From assembly GCF_003947415.1 (NCBI RefSeq), contig NZ_QHKL01000010.1, positions 62,001 through 126,000 of the forward strand: a stretch of DNA of 64,000 bases, given 5' to 3'. The DNA is from Amycolatopsis sp. WAC 01376. GTDB taxonomy: Bacteria; Actinomycetota; Actinomycetes; Mycobacteriales; Pseudonocardiaceae. Shown here piece by piece: positions 18,501 through 25,254 of this stretch. The notes under the pieces were generated by a model, which worked only from the letters and a program-made list of their open reading frames with translations, was not told the origin of the DNA and did not search any database. How positions within the stretch are numbered: position 1 is the first letter of the stretch; every line of letters begins with the position of its first letter. A program made the translations under genes and the position numbers.

Positions 18501-19956
18501 GCACTCGCTCTGGTGCGCCGAACTCGGCCTGAGCGAGGTGGCTGTCGATCGGTCCTTCTTCGCTGTGGGCGGGCATTCGCTCGCGGTGGTCAGACTGGCG
18601 GGCCGGATCACCGAGGAATTCGGGATACCGGTCTCGGTCACGGAGTTCTTCCGCGCGCCGACGATCCGCGCGATGGCCGCGCGACTGGGCGGCCTGCCCG
18701 AACCCGCCGTCACCCGGACCGTGCCGTTGACGTCACTGCAACGCAGGCTCTGGAGACGCCAGGCGGAGAACCCGCAGCCGCAGGTGTACAACGTCGGGTA
18801 TCGCGTGGACCTGCGGGGTGAGCTGGACCCGCCGGCGCTGCACCGCGCTCTCGACCGGCTGGTGGCCAGGCACGACGCCTTGCGCGGTCGTGTCGCGTTG
18901 TCCGGTGACGGGCCGCGGATCGACGTGCTGGCCCCGTTCAAGTTCGATCTGCCGGTGGAGCATCTGGGTACTGACGACGCGGTCGGCGACTGGTGCGGCG
19001 CAGTCGTCGCGGAACCCTTCGTGCTCACCGAGGCACCACTGCTGCGTGCCCGGCTCGGCCGGATCGCCGTCGATCGCTGGGTGCTGGTGCTCGTCCTGCA
19101 TCACCTGGTCTGTGACGGCTGGTCCATGAACATCCTGTGGCACGAGCTTTCCGAGCTGTATGCCGCCGAGATCGGCACGACGTCCACGCCACTGCCCGAA
19201 CCCGAGGCGCAGCACTCGGACTACGCACGCTGGCAGACCGGGCACGACCACGCGGCCGACGTCCGCTATTGGCGAAGCGAACTCGCGGACGCCGACCTGC
19301 GCTGGCGGCTTCCGTACGACCGGAAACCGCCTGCCCGGCCCAGCGGGAAGGGCGATCTGCATCAGGTGTACCTCGCTCCCGAACGGCTTCGCCGCGTCGA
19401 CGGGGTGGCCGCCGCCGCCGGCACGACGCGGTCCGTGCTCCTCGCGAGCGTGTTCCTGCTGTGGGCGCGAGAGACCTGCGGTCAACAGGACCTCGTCCTC
19501 GCCGTTTCCAGCGCCCGCCGGACTCGCCGGGAACACGAGCGGACGGTCGGCATGATCGGCGAGGCCGTGCCCTTGCGAGTCCGACTTGGGGAAACCGCGG
19601 AACTACCCGACGTCATGGCGGCGGTGGCGGAGAAGCTGTTCGCCTCGCTCGATCATCAGGAACTTCCGCTCGACGAGACGATCGCGCTCGCCGGGCAAGG
19701 CGTCGATCGGTATCCCGCCGTGTTGTTCACCGCTGTCACGACCCCGCCGTCGGAGCTGAACCTGCCTGGTTTGTCGGCGACCGTGCACGATTCGCCGGTG
19801 GCGGGCTGCGCCAGAACAGAGCTTTACGTCGTGTTCGCCGAAGACGGCGGCGGGCTGAGAATCAGCTTTGAATATTCGACGGATTTGTTCGACGCGGCCA
19901 CCATCGGCCGCTTCGCCCAAGACGTCCTGCGAATGCTGGAGTGCTGCTCCGAATGA
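9595..19956 (+). CDS. Hybrid PKS-NRPS: AL-ACP-KS-AT-ACP-LLM-C-A-PCP-C
   Basis: 3453 residues from ATG 9595 (the frame is open further upstream, but inside the exporter gene). Approximate domains: acyl-AMP ligase 18-555 (LSSGSTGAAK near 172, K541 in RTGGGKVQR); ACP1, Ser592; ketosynthase 646-1062 with Cys809, His945 and His984 intact; acyltransferase 1150-1500, GHSLGE Ser1246 and RAFHS at 1343-1347, which suggests malonyl-CoA; ACP2, Ser1541, then a Met/Gln-rich helical linker; luciferase-like FMN monooxygenase 1672-2018 (MupA/Atu3671 type); condensation 2022-2440 with HHIVFDS; adenylation 2458-2950 (YTSGSTGTPKG, K2940); PCP, Ser2995; terminal condensation 3043-3453 with HHLVCDG. There is no KR, DH, ER, epimerase, reductase or thioesterase. 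Inferred logic: an activated acid is extended by one C2 unit, oxidised, joined to one amino acid, then released or passed on by the last C domain. Confidence 0.93.
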   Translation: MGEALVHGGPLELGAGERVGLAQALRNAAAGAPDRAVVTLDAAGKPDRCPYPELLAKASAVRARLRDLGAGPGDPIVLSGLPLAEFFPAFWGCVLGGALPVPMAGAAEDDASRRRLKHVAELLGDPLVLVDGTVPGLSGLRLARVSTEPMSALPELGLHSPAPDDPALVMLSSGSTGAAKAIPLTHRGLMEFAAGSREALGLRPEDTTLNWLPVDHSGALLLYHVLEVYAGVTNVHVPTELVLGRPSRWLDLLAEYRVAHSWSPTFGFAQVAAELAEDTRDRDLSSVRTLVCGGEQIQLPVMSRFLDRTARFGIEESRIRPVWGMTETVTAITFGSLGTPDSVHRVLKSSLDGELREAPESAEEHECSTFVAVGSPAPGASVRVVDDRGELLREREIGRLQVRSARVTPGYLHAEEANRAAFPAPGWLDTGDLAFLANGQVVLTGRAKDLIILNGQNHFCHEIEEVVCAASGAQAGEVAAVGLPNAESGTEDLVILIAARAAGFDAVAKAVREAVFGRLRLTVAKVVPVAPDEFPRTGGGKVQRAELRRRLLAGELGRGTGDVRATVLAAVREVLGQDVDPRTPFYEAGMTSVTVVRLTTTLTTLLGREVRPTLAFEYPSPAQLADHLSGPGRVKEPSVVATPAHDDRIAIIGVAVRVPGATDLDGFWADLRDGVSRVRTFDGGGPGVVPVAGALDDVDSFDADFFGMSPHEAALTAPAHRLFLECCHEALESGGYAAADAGTRIGVFAGTGMQLYGHQRHVAQDARPPAPDELTAMQTAMGTEPDFLAGRVAHRLGLSGPAVGVQTACSTGLVALHLAGQALLTGDADLALAGAAAVHLPQDSGYRPYPGGILSPTGACRAFDAGADGTVGGNGVIAVLLKRLDRAIADRDTVHAVILGSAVNNDAGRTAGFATPSVSGQADVVRLALARARVAASSVTYVEAHGTGTALGDPVEFEALSQAYAEDGHTGFCALGSVKPGIGHLDTCAGLAGLVKTVLMLKHGELVPTLNLNRPNPELRLAGSPFVLATEHTPWITDGPRRAGVSALGVGGTNVHVILEQAPMLPPAPAARGPVLLPVSAADAEGLSALTGALRDHLRAHPELRAPDVAASMALGRPHRSHRLAVVGGDTAELAAELGTIGEESFEPHQFGTLAFAFSGQGAAYRGMAARLRDTFPVFRETLDELLGLAEEFGTAGVADALLGTPDPAAVLSTVEGQPALFCHQFALARLWLSWGVRPDFVVGHSLGEYAALAVAGGIDVADGLRLTCLRGRLMQGTEAGGMIAVRVSPERGGRLAVATGTEIAVVNGDQSCVLSGPSAAIAAAETLLDRENLSWQRLPVDRAFHSALLEPVLDEFERAAEAVRFGPLRMPFASNLGGVIPAGASVDARYLRRQIRETARFDESLRALERAECGAYLEIGPREVLGSMGRAALPHRYWQPSVGSPPDDECAAMLRAATALYRRGADLDWAELAPAGGRVPLPGYPYRRVRFARPSAPAPSDAGQVSSGAVLAEVRRLAADRLGTDDLPEDTSFVAGGADSLALMGLARELERAFGVRIGIRELLSEAGTPAKVAELIERSGGAPPTSGESEPEPGTPVEDVSLHGLMDRQLKLAETMMRQMTELMHRQLDVARGGTPDTVVSAPKPVEHPVRPAAMPVVPPPEPATPGAGCAFSLYFFGDYPDRDQQDKYRLIMAAARFADEHDFHALWLPERHFDSFGALFPNPSVLAAALAARTERIRLHAGSVVLPLHHPVRVAEEWSVVDNLSSGRVGLCVASGWHTRDFALAPENFGNHRDLMYEGLDTVRRLWAGEEIALVAGDGAPTTVRLHPAPIQRRPPMFIAVVGNPDSYRRAAAADLGVVTNLMTQDVSALAGNIALYRRTRAEHGLDPGSGRVVVLVHTFLGADHERARQQAFRPFCDYLRSSLSLLGQVGDSLGLNIDLDGATDEDIEFMLGDAYERYCGSRALIGSPERCAPVVDALVAAGADEIAAFVDFGVPPDQVLDALPLLDGLRRRYQSSGLEPSPAQRRIWFLERMFPGTGAYHEPKAIRLDGRLDEVALRESVSRVVSAHPALRTVFHERDGVPRKSVLPSMTVECPLIDLSGRTETEALAEIRARFARTRLALDTGPLVAFALVRLAEDRHLFCLVAHHIVFDSASTAVFLRDLAAHYRAWPGLPAIRTGPGPEIEVESGDPDEDLAFWRDELGGLPELALPTDRPRPPVPSRRGAALSDELAAGLGEPLRAVAAACGSTVFMAVLGAIGAVLARYGGQQDFAVGTVVSSRPDSARDAIGLFLDTVPVRLDLSGDPTFAELTQRVRDRTTRAYEHRTVPFDELVGLLNPDRAANRNPLFDVLIEFENAVDEPFAPPLTATALDMARDEVPFDLAFYLTAHGDGLRCLVEYSTDLFDEATIARALNLLKQVLRQAITKPSARLSELTTPTGEDVVLLDRWQHGAPERTAGCLHTAVERQVASTPDATALIGDDGELSYRELDLLAESIGRLLVGLGVTRGQIVAVSLPRGPQLIAALYGVLKSGAAYLPLDPRLPPQRCRFMLRDSGAVLVLTTKAVLVAQPALGEFPVRLAEEIVPDPKAPELPEVRPDWPAYCMYTSGSTGTPKGVLVSHRGPANVIAWQRDQHPPMRTLQWTSPSFDISVQEIFSTLAAGGALVLLDDERHKDRDAVAEVIERHRVERILMPFTPLKHLVEPGLTAPSIRLILCCGEPLVLTPALRRFLAEHPDCALHNQYGPTEASLIATDHPVDPHGEPRPPIGVPIDGVRLLLLDQTGHPVPLGAIGEIHLGGAGLAEGYLGRPEETAAAFVEARPGERWYRTGDLGRWRGDGTLEFLGRLDDQVKIRGNRVEPGETQRVLAGLDEVADAAVVIRRDHHGDAELAGYVVFAGQSAPDPWARITEALAEELPSYLIPTRWVVLDRLPTTTSGKLDRSALPEPTSTAMDVDDALPSTDTERRLHSLWCAELGLSEVAVDRSFFAVGGHSLAVVRLAGRITEEFGIPVSVTEFFRAPTIRAMAARLGGLPEPAVTRTVPLTSLQRRLWRRQAENPQPQVYNVGYRVDLRGELDPPALHRALDRLVARHDALRGRVALSGDGPRIDVLAPFKFDLPVEHLGTDDAVGDWCGAVVAEPFVLTEAPLLRARLGRIAVDRWVLVLVLHHLVCDGWSMNILWHELSELYAAEIGTTSTPLPEPEAQHSDYARWQTGHDHAADVRYWRSELADADLRWRLPYDRKPPARPSGKGDLHQVYLAPERLRRVDGVAAAAGTTRSVLLASVFLLWARETCGQQDLVLAVSSARRTRREHERTVGMIGEAVPLRVRLGETAELPDVMAAVAEKLFASLDHQELPLDETIALAGQGVDRYPAVLFTAVTTPPSELNLPGLSATVHDSPVAGCARTELYVVFAEDGGGLRISFEYSTDLFDAATIGRFAQDVLRMLECCSE

Positions 19957-19976
19957 GGGGTAAGGCCCTAACCGAA

Positions 19977-20010
19977 CGCGCCCGCCAGGTCTTCCGACCG
20001 GGCGGGCGCG
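19977..20010. terminator. Strong hairpin between convergent megasynthase and cyclophilin genes
   Basis: CGCGCCCGCC (19977-19986) pairs with GGCGGGCGCG (20001-20010); inside, GGTC and GACC extend the stem around a TTCC tetraloop, with one A-G mismatch. It lies in the 75-bp gap between two converging genes and can serve both. Confidence 0.75.
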
Positions 20011-20031
20011 CCGTTGAGCTCCAGCTTGACG

Positions 20032-20889
20032 TCAGGCGTTGACCGTGACGCCGGTGAACTTGACCTCGGTGTTGGGCGGGCCGGTGCCGTCGCCGTTGCC
20101 TGCCTGCGCGTTCGCGCCGGCCTTGGCGACCTTGTCGAGCACCTTCAGGCCTTCGTCGGAGATGCTGCCGAAGACCGAGTACTCGGCGGGCAGTTCGGCC
20201 TCGCCGTAGACCATGAAGAACTGGCTGCCACCGGAGTTCGGCTGCTGCGTCTTCGCCATCGCGAGGATGCCGCGGCCGTACTTGATCTCCTTGAACGCCT
20301 CGTCCGGCATGGTGTAGCCCGGGCCGCCCATGCCGCTGGCCTCGGGGTCACCGCACTGCAGCATCTGCAGGCCGGTGGTGCCGAGCCGGTGGCACTTGGT
20401 GTCGTTGAAGTAGCCCTGCTGGGAAAGGCTGATGAAGCTCTGCACGGCGCACGGGGCGAGCGCCCGGTCCAACGTCAGCGGGATGTCGCCCGCGGTGCTC
20501 TTCAGCACGACGTTCACCGTGCCGTTCGAAGAGACGTCCTTGCCTTCCGGCTTGTTCACCTTCTTCGACGCCGGCTTGGCGGAGTCGTCCTTGTAATCAC
20601 AGGCCACCGGGTTCGCCAGCGGCGTCGGCCGCTTCGGCATCGGAGCGCGCTCCGTGGGGATGGTGACCTCGGGGGTCGGAGGAGCCGAGCTCGGGGAAGC
20701 GTCGGAGGCGGCATCGTCACCACTGCTACTGCTGACGATCCACCACACCGCGCCCGCCACGATGGCGACGACACCGACGACCGCCACCGAGCCGACGATC
20801 CTGCGCCGCTTGGCCTGTTCGGCCCGTCGCACGATCTGTCGCTCGAGCTTGCGCTTCGCGGCTTCGCGGCGCTGCTGGTTGGTCGGCAC
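20032..20889 (-). CDS. Membrane-anchored cyclophilin-type peptidyl-prolyl isomerase
   Basis: 285 residues from GTG at 20889 (the protein begins MPTNQQRREAAKRKLERQ); GGGAGGG lies just upstream, and an open frame reaches 20949 without a better site. A basic cytoplasmic N-terminus is followed by one membrane helix (IVGSVAVVGVVAIVAGAVWW), a Ser/Pro-rich linker and the cyclophilin domain (TAGDIPLTLDRALAPCAVQ, then SGGSQFFMVYGEAELPAEYS, and YSVFGSISDEGLKVL). It is an extracytoplasmic folding catalyst for secreted proteins. Standard in actinobacteria next to the MBL hydrolase. The active-site Arg and the QFF segment are recognisable. Confidence 0.88.
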   Translation of the reverse strand: MPTNQQRREAAKRKLERQIVRRAEQAKRRRIVGSVAVVGVVAIVAGAVWWIVSSSSGDDAASDASPSSAPPTPEVTIPTERAPMPKRPTPLANPVACDYKDDSAKPASKKVNKPEGKDVSSNGTVNVVLKSTAGDIPLTLDRALAPCAVQSFISLSQQGYFNDTKCHRLGTTGLQMLQCGDPEASGMGGPGYTMPDEAFKEIKYGRGILAMAKTQQPNSGGSQFFMVYGEAELPAEYSVFGSISDEGLKVLDKVAKAGANAQAGNGDGTGPPNTEVKFTGVTVNA

Positions 20890-20960
20890 CCGCCCTCCCG
20901 GTTTCCACTCGATGTTCACACGTCTGAGGTGGGAGGAGTCTATGGGCACAGGCTGTGAGA

Positions 20961-20974
20961 CCCCTGTACAGGGG
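20961..20974. promoter_or_regulatory. Perfect 14-bp palindrome in divergent promoter region
   Basis: CCCCTGTACAGGGG sits in the 157-bp gap between the divergent cyclophilin and MBL-fold genes. Its symmetry and place suggest an operator for a dimeric regulator acting on either gene. Nothing in the window identifies that regulator. Confidence 0.4.
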
Positions 20975-21046
20975 CCGCTACGCTTACTTGATCGTGATCA
21001 GGGCCATCCTGTCACCTGTTCGGCGGAAGATCTGAGGAGGCGTTTC

Positions 21047-21655
21047 GTGCTGGTTGTCGGTTTTCCGGCAGGCCCCCTCGAAGCCAACTGCTACCTGCTC
21101 GCCCCGGACGGCGGCGGTGAATGCGTGATCGTCGATCCCGGCGAGGACGTCGTCGAGCCACTCGAAGCCGCGCTTTCCGCGCACGGCCTGACGCCGGTCG
21201 CGATGCTCGCCACCCACGGCCACCCTGATCACGTCGCTTCGGCGGCCGAGGTCGGCGCGCGCCACGGGATACCTCTCTATCTGCACGAGGCGGACCGGCC
21301 ACTGCTCGGTCAGGACGCCGGGGAACGGAAGGACGGGATCGTGCCACTCGTCGATGGCCCGCTCAGGCTGGCCGGACTGGAGATCACGGTGTCCCGCACA
21401 CCGGGTCACACCGCCGGTTCGGTGGTCTTCGGGCTGACCTCAGCCGAGGGCGGCCGTATCGCGCTCACCGGGGACAGCCTGTTCGCCGGTTCGATCGGCC
21501 GGTCTTCCGGCGACGGCGACGAACTCGTGCGGTCCCTCGGCGCCAAGGTGATGACGCTGCCCGACGACACCGTCGTCCTGCCGGGGCACGGTCCGGCCAC
21601 CACGATCGGGCAGGAGCGGGCGGGCAACCCGTTCCTGGCCGGGACGGGCGCGTGA
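21047..21655 (+). CDS. MBL-fold metallo-hydrolase (glyoxalase II-like)
   Basis: 202 residues from GTG 21047, six bases after GAGGAGG (21034-21040). The zinc motif THGHPDH is intact, followed by further ligand regions RTPGHTAGSV, LTGDSLFAG and LPGHGPAT, matching the short glyoxalase II/GloB-like group of metallo-beta-lactamase-fold hydrolases. The cytoplasmic substrate is unknown; hydrolysis of S-lactoyl-thiol or another thioester is the family precedent. Its TGA overlaps the ATG of the next gene by one base (TGATG), so the pair is co-translated. Confidence 0.88.
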   Translation: MLVVGFPAGPLEANCYLLAPDGGGECVIVDPGEDVVEPLEAALSAHGLTPVAMLATHGHPDHVASAAEVGARHGIPLYLHEADRPLLGQDAGERKDGIVPLVDGPLRLAGLEITVSRTPGHTAGSVVFGLTSAEGGRIALTGDSLFAGSIGRSSGDGDELVRSLGAKVMTLPDDTVVLPGHGPATTIGQERAGNPFLAGTGA

Positions 21656-22311
21656 TGGCGGAGCCGACCGGAACCCCGGAGACCCCCGAACGTCTCCCGC
21701 TGTTCCACGACGACCCGAAACTGCGTCGCAGGCGCGGCTGCTCCAGCATCGCCGGCGTCGTGATCTTCGCGGCCGCGTTCGGCGGGATCGCCGGACTGAT
21801 CGGCGGTGAGATCGCCGGGCTCGTGGTCGCAGGCGTGATCGCGGTGCCGCTGCTCTACGTCATGTTCTACAACCTGCGCCGCCGAGTCTGGCTCGAAGGC
21901 GAAACGCTCATCGTGCGGACCTGGGGTGTGCGGCGGATCGATCTGACCGCGGCCGAACGCATCGACCTGGTGATCAGCGACGTGCGCGGCACCCGGACGG
22001 TCAGCCTGCTGGTCAACGCGGGCAAACGCCGCAAGGTCGCGAAGGTCGACATGGCCGTGTACTCCGGCGCGGGTGGCCGCGAGCTGGGCATCCTGCAACT
22101 GCGCAAGCTGGCGAACGCGCTGCTGAACAACACCGAGGCGAACGGCCTGGTGTTCTCGGAACTGCTGGTAGCGCAACTGAAGTCGGAGGCGCGCGGGGAC
22201 GCGGCGGCGGAACGGCCGCTCTACCGGCTCGCCTCGGCGGCGCCCAGCGGGAAGTACATCCAGCGGTTCACGATGGAAGCGGTCAGCCGGTTCGTGGCGA
22301 CCTTGGACTGA
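21655..22311 (+). CDS. Conserved membrane protein of unknown function
   Basis: 218 residues. A short acidic-basic N-terminus is followed by two membrane helices (IAGVVIFAAAFGGIAGLIGG and GLVVAGVIAVPLLYVMFY, about residues 33-75). A soluble region follows (WLEGETLIVRTWGVRRIDL, then TAAERIDLVIS) that resembles bacterial PH-like domains found after paired helices. I do not recognise a specific function. It is coupled to the MBL hydrolase by overlapping stop and start and ends 15 bp before a strong hairpin. Confidence 0.75.
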   Translation: MAEPTGTPETPERLPLFHDDPKLRRRRGCSSIAGVVIFAAAFGGIAGLIGGEIAGLVVAGVIAVPLLYVMFYNLRRRVWLEGETLIVRTWGVRRIDLTAAERIDLVISDVRGTRTVSLLVNAGKRRKVAKVDMAVYSGAGGRELGILQLRKLANALLNNTEANGLVFSELLVAQLKSEARGDAAAERPLYRLASAAPSGKYIQRFTMEAVSRFVATLD

Positions 22312-22325
22312 ACCGTGTGGCGCCG

Positions 22326-22384
22326 AGTGTCATGAAAGGGTCGTTCAGGACGAAAAATGTCCTGAACGACCCTTTCATGACACT
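22326..22384. repeat. 26-bp-arm perfect hairpin, TGAAGG family
   Basis: Arms 22326-22351 and 22359-22384 are exact reverse complements with a 7-base GAAAAAT loop. The arm carries TCATGAAAGGGTCGTTC, a variant of the family core. It lies between two convergent genes, and its right arm contains the last codons and the TGA stop of the minus-strand gene that ends at 22375. Confidence 0.88.
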
Positions 22385-22644
22385 TGCTCAGGGCGGGCCC
22401 TCGCGGTCTCCAGCTTCTCCAGCCGTGTCTTGATCTCTTCCAGCTGGTAGACGATCTCCGGCAGTTCGCCCGCGGCGAAGGTCGCCAGCCGTTCGGAGTG
22501 CTTGAGCGTCGCCCGCACGTCGTCGAGTGCGGCGGCGATCTTGGGGACCGCCTCGACGGCTTCCAGCGTCGAGACGAGGACGCGCCGCGCCACGGCGGTC
22601 AGCTGTCTCGGGACGGCGAACGCGGCGTCGAAAACGTCGAACAT
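22375..22644 (-). CDS. Small helical protein of unknown function
   Basis: 89 residues from ATG 22644, preceded by GGAGGGG four bases away; an upstream ATG at 22659 is less well placed. The sequence MFDVFDAAFAVPRQLTAVARR is followed by heptad-like regions and ends with a likely coiled coil (EIVYQLEEIKTRLEKLETAR). No signal peptide or enzyme motif. Distantly reminiscent of small scaffold or phasin-like actinobacterial proteins, but I cannot assign it. Its stop codon is made by the family hairpin (reading GTG TCA TGA). Confidence 0.7.
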   Translation of the reverse strand: MFDVFDAAFAVPRQLTAVARRVLVSTLEAVEAVPKIAAALDDVRATLKHSERLATFAAGELPEIVYQLEEIKTRLEKLETARARPEQVS

Positions 22645-22742
22645 GGCCCCTCCGATCACGCGGCGAACCTCGGGTGCGGCCTCTTCGTACCCGACTCCGG
22701 CCCGTGATCACGCGGTGGGCTCGCGCTTTGAGGCGCCTGTGA

Positions 22743-24143
22743 CTACAGGGACTCTTGTGGCTCCCGCGAGGCGATCAGCGCGGCCAGCACGGTGGTGACC
22801 GGGACCGCCGCGACGATGCCGACGCTTCCGGCAAGTGTCCGCACGATCTCCTGCGCGATGTTCTCCGCGCCGAGGATCGAGCCGAGTCCGACGCCGGAAA
22901 GCGAGGTGTACAGCAGCACCGGCAGCGCCGCCCCCGCGTACGCCATCACGAGGGTGTTGACCGCCGAGCCGACGTGGTCACGCCCGATCCGCAGGCCCGC
23001 GCCGTACAGCTCACGCCAGCCGAGCGACGGGTTCGCCCGCCGGAGTTCCCACACCGCGCTCGTCTGCGTCACGGTGACGTCGTCCAGCACACCGAGCGCG
23101 CCGATCACGACGCCCGCCAGCAGCAGCCCCCGGGCGTCGATCCCGTGCCCGAGCGAGCCGATCAGCTGCGAGGTGCTGTCGTCCAGCCCGGTCAGCGACG
23201 CCGCGGCCGAGAAGATCGCCGACAGGACACCGATCAGGACCAGGCTCACCAAGGTGCCCAGCACCGCCACCGAGGTTCTCGCGGACAGCCCGTGTGTCAG
23301 ATACAGCGCGACGAACATGATCGCGCCGGCGCCCGCGATCGCCACCAGCAGCGGACTTTCCCCGGCGAGGATCGACGGCAGCACGAAGAGCGCCAGCACC
23401 AGGAAGCTCAGCCCGAGCGCGATCAGCGCGGCGAGCCCCTGCCAGCGGCCCAGCACGATCACCGCGAGCGCGAACAACCCGGCGAGCAGCAGCAACGGGG
23501 TACCCCGCTGGAAGTCGACGATCTGGAACGACGCGGGGTTCGCGACGTCGCCGCCGTTGTAGGACAGCACCACCTTGTCGCCGGCGGCGAACCGCGGCGT
23601 GCTCGGCTCGATCGGCAGCGTCAGCTTCAGCGACTTTCCGGTCCCGGGGCCATCGGTCATCGTCAGTTCGCTGGTGAGACACGGTTTCGCGTCCGGCGGC
23701 GGTTCGCCGACCTGGACCTGTCCCTCGGCGAGACACGGGCCGGTGATCGTCCCGGTGACCGTGGCGTTCACCGGGACTCCCTGGGGGAAGGCGCTTTTCG
23801 CCGGATCCTTGCCCCACGGGTAGAGCAGGACCATGCCGGCGACGGTCGCGACGGCGAGCGGGATCAGCAGCCACATCAGCAGCAGCCGGACCCGGCGCGA
23901 CGCGGGCGCCGCCGGTCCGTGGCCGTGCGCGTGCCCGTGGCCGGCCTGTTCGGGCTTCGGTTCGGCGGCGCGGCGTCTGCCCGGTTCGGCCTGCCGCGGC
24001 CGCTGTGCCGGGGGACGGGGGCGTCGCGCGCCCTCGGGGCGCGGCGAACGGGACGTTCCGGGCGAACGATCGGACGGGGCGTCCGTAACCCGGCGAATCG
24101 GGCCGGTGTCGTCGTCGGAGAGGTCGCGGCGGTTCACCCGCAT
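22743..24143 (-). CDS. YibE/F family membrane protein
   Basis: 466 residues from ATG 24143 with GGAGG just upstream; the open frame runs much further but through the neighbouring regulator gene. The N-terminal ~85 residues are charged, Pro/Arg-rich and include a His/Gly stretch (GHGHAHGHGPA). One membrane helix, a soluble extracytoplasmic segment with two Cys (ITGPCLAEG, DAKPCLTSEL), then about seven more helices follow, with the YibE/F signature GVLDDVTVTQTSAVWELRRA. Function of the family is unproven; transport has been suggested. The His-rich stretch could bind metal (inference). It ends 98 bp from the small gene downstream. Confidence 0.82.
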   Translation of the reverse strand: MRVNRRDLSDDDTGPIRRVTDAPSDRSPGTSRSPRPEGARRPRPPAQRPRQAEPGRRRAAEPKPEQAGHGHAHGHGPAAPASRRVRLLLMWLLIPLAVATVAGMVLLYPWGKDPAKSAFPQGVPVNATVTGTITGPCLAEGQVQVGEPPPDAKPCLTSELTMTDGPGTGKSLKLTLPIEPSTPRFAAGDKVVLSYNGGDVANPASFQIVDFQRGTPLLLLAGLFALAVIVLGRWQGLAALIALGLSFLVLALFVLPSILAGESPLLVAIAGAGAIMFVALYLTHGLSARTSVAVLGTLVSLVLIGVLSAIFSAAASLTGLDDSTSQLIGSLGHGIDARGLLLAGVVIGALGVLDDVTVTQTSAVWELRRANPSLGWRELYGAGLRIGRDHVGSAVNTLVMAYAGAALPVLLYTSLSGVGLGSILGAENIAQEIVRTLAGSVGIVAAVPVTTVLAALIASREPQESL

Positions 24144-24178
24144 ATCCTCCACAGTGCGCGCCGCGTGCCGCACACGGC

Positions 24179-25156
24179 CTAGCCGAACGCCTGCCGAAGG
24201 TGGACACGGCGATAGGCCGACGGCGGGGTGTCGAAGTGATCGAGGAACGCCTGGCGAAGTGTCTCGGTGGAGCCGAACCCGCATCGCCTCGCGATCGAGG
24301 TCAGCGGAAGTTCGGTCCCGCACAACAGTTTCGCCGCGTTCTCGGTCCTCGCCGCGCGTACGTACCTGCTGGGCGTGGTGCTGAGGTGCGCGTCGAACAA
24401 CCTGGTCAGCTGCCGGGTGCTGATCCCGGCCCGTTCGGCGAGGACGGTGGTGCCGAGATCGCCCGCGAGGTGCTCGGCGACGTACGCGGTGATGTCGCGG
24501 ACCAGCCGGTTTTCGGGCGGCGGGCCGGACAGGAACATGCTCACCTGCGCCTGGTTCCCCGGCCGTTGCAGGTAGGTCACCAGCATGCGGGCGACCTCCC
24601 TGGCGACGCTCGGGCCGTGGTCCTCCTCGACGAACGCGAGCGTGAGGTCGATCCCGCTGGTCACCCCGGCTGCCGTGTAGACGTTGCCGTCGCGCACGTA
24701 CAGCGGCACCGGATCCACGTTCACCTGCGGGTAGCTCACCGCCAGCCGATTCGCGAATCGCCAGTGGGTGGTGGCGCGGCGTCCGTTGAGCAGCCCGCAA
24801 GCGGCGAGCACGGTCGCGCCGGTGCACACCGAGGCGACGCGACGGGTGTCCTGCGCGAGCCTGCGGATGTGGGAGACCATCCTCGGATCCGCGGCGGCGG
24901 TCTCGTGCCCGGTGCCGCCCGCGACGATCAGCGTGTCCAGTTCGCCGGTCACCTGGTCGAGCCGGTGCTGTGCCTGCAACGTCAGCCCGGACTCGCAGCG
25001 GATGCCGCGGCCGTCGACGCTGGCGAGCATGATCTCGTATCCCGGCTTGCCCCCGAGTTTGGTGGCGGCGTCCAGAACATCCGCCGGACCGGCGATGTCG
25101 AGCATCTCCGCATTGCTGTAGCCGACGATCAACACTCGTCTGGGTGAACCCGGCAT
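24179..25156 (-). CDS. GlxA family AraC-type transcriptional regulator
   Basis: 325 residues: an N-terminal DJ-1/PfpI-like domain (about 1-190, with the elbow VASVCTGATVLAACGLL) and a C-terminal AraC DNA-binding domain with two helix-turn-helix units (LAERAGISTRQLTRLFDAH, then SIARRCGFGSTETLRQAF). GlxA-type proteins use the DJ-1 fold for ligand sensing. It is divergent from a stand-alone DJ-1/PfpI protein across a 98-bp gap, so it probably controls that gene. The two share the motif SVCTG..L..GLL.GRRA.THW, so the pair may descend from a duplication. Confidence 0.9.
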   Translation of the reverse strand: MPGSPRRVLIVGYSNAEMLDIAGPADVLDAATKLGGKPGYEIMLASVDGRGIRCESGLTLQAQHRLDQVTGELDTLIVAGGTGHETAAADPRMVSHIRRLAQDTRRVASVCTGATVLAACGLLNGRRATTHWRFANRLAVSYPQVNVDPVPLYVRDGNVYTAAGVTSGIDLTLAFVEEDHGPSVAREVARMLVTYLQRPGNQAQVSMFLSGPPPENRLVRDITAYVAEHLAGDLGTTVLAERAGISTRQLTRLFDAHLSTTPSRYVRAARTENAAKLLCGTELPLTSIARRCGFGSTETLRQAFLDHFDTPPSAYRRVHLRQAFG

Positions 25157-25254
25157 GATCGAACGCTAGCAGTAACGCCCGGCCGCCGGACGTTGTTCGC
25201 AGGAATCCGGACATCCGGCCCACCACGGCCCCGCGTCTGCGCCACGGTTGTCCC

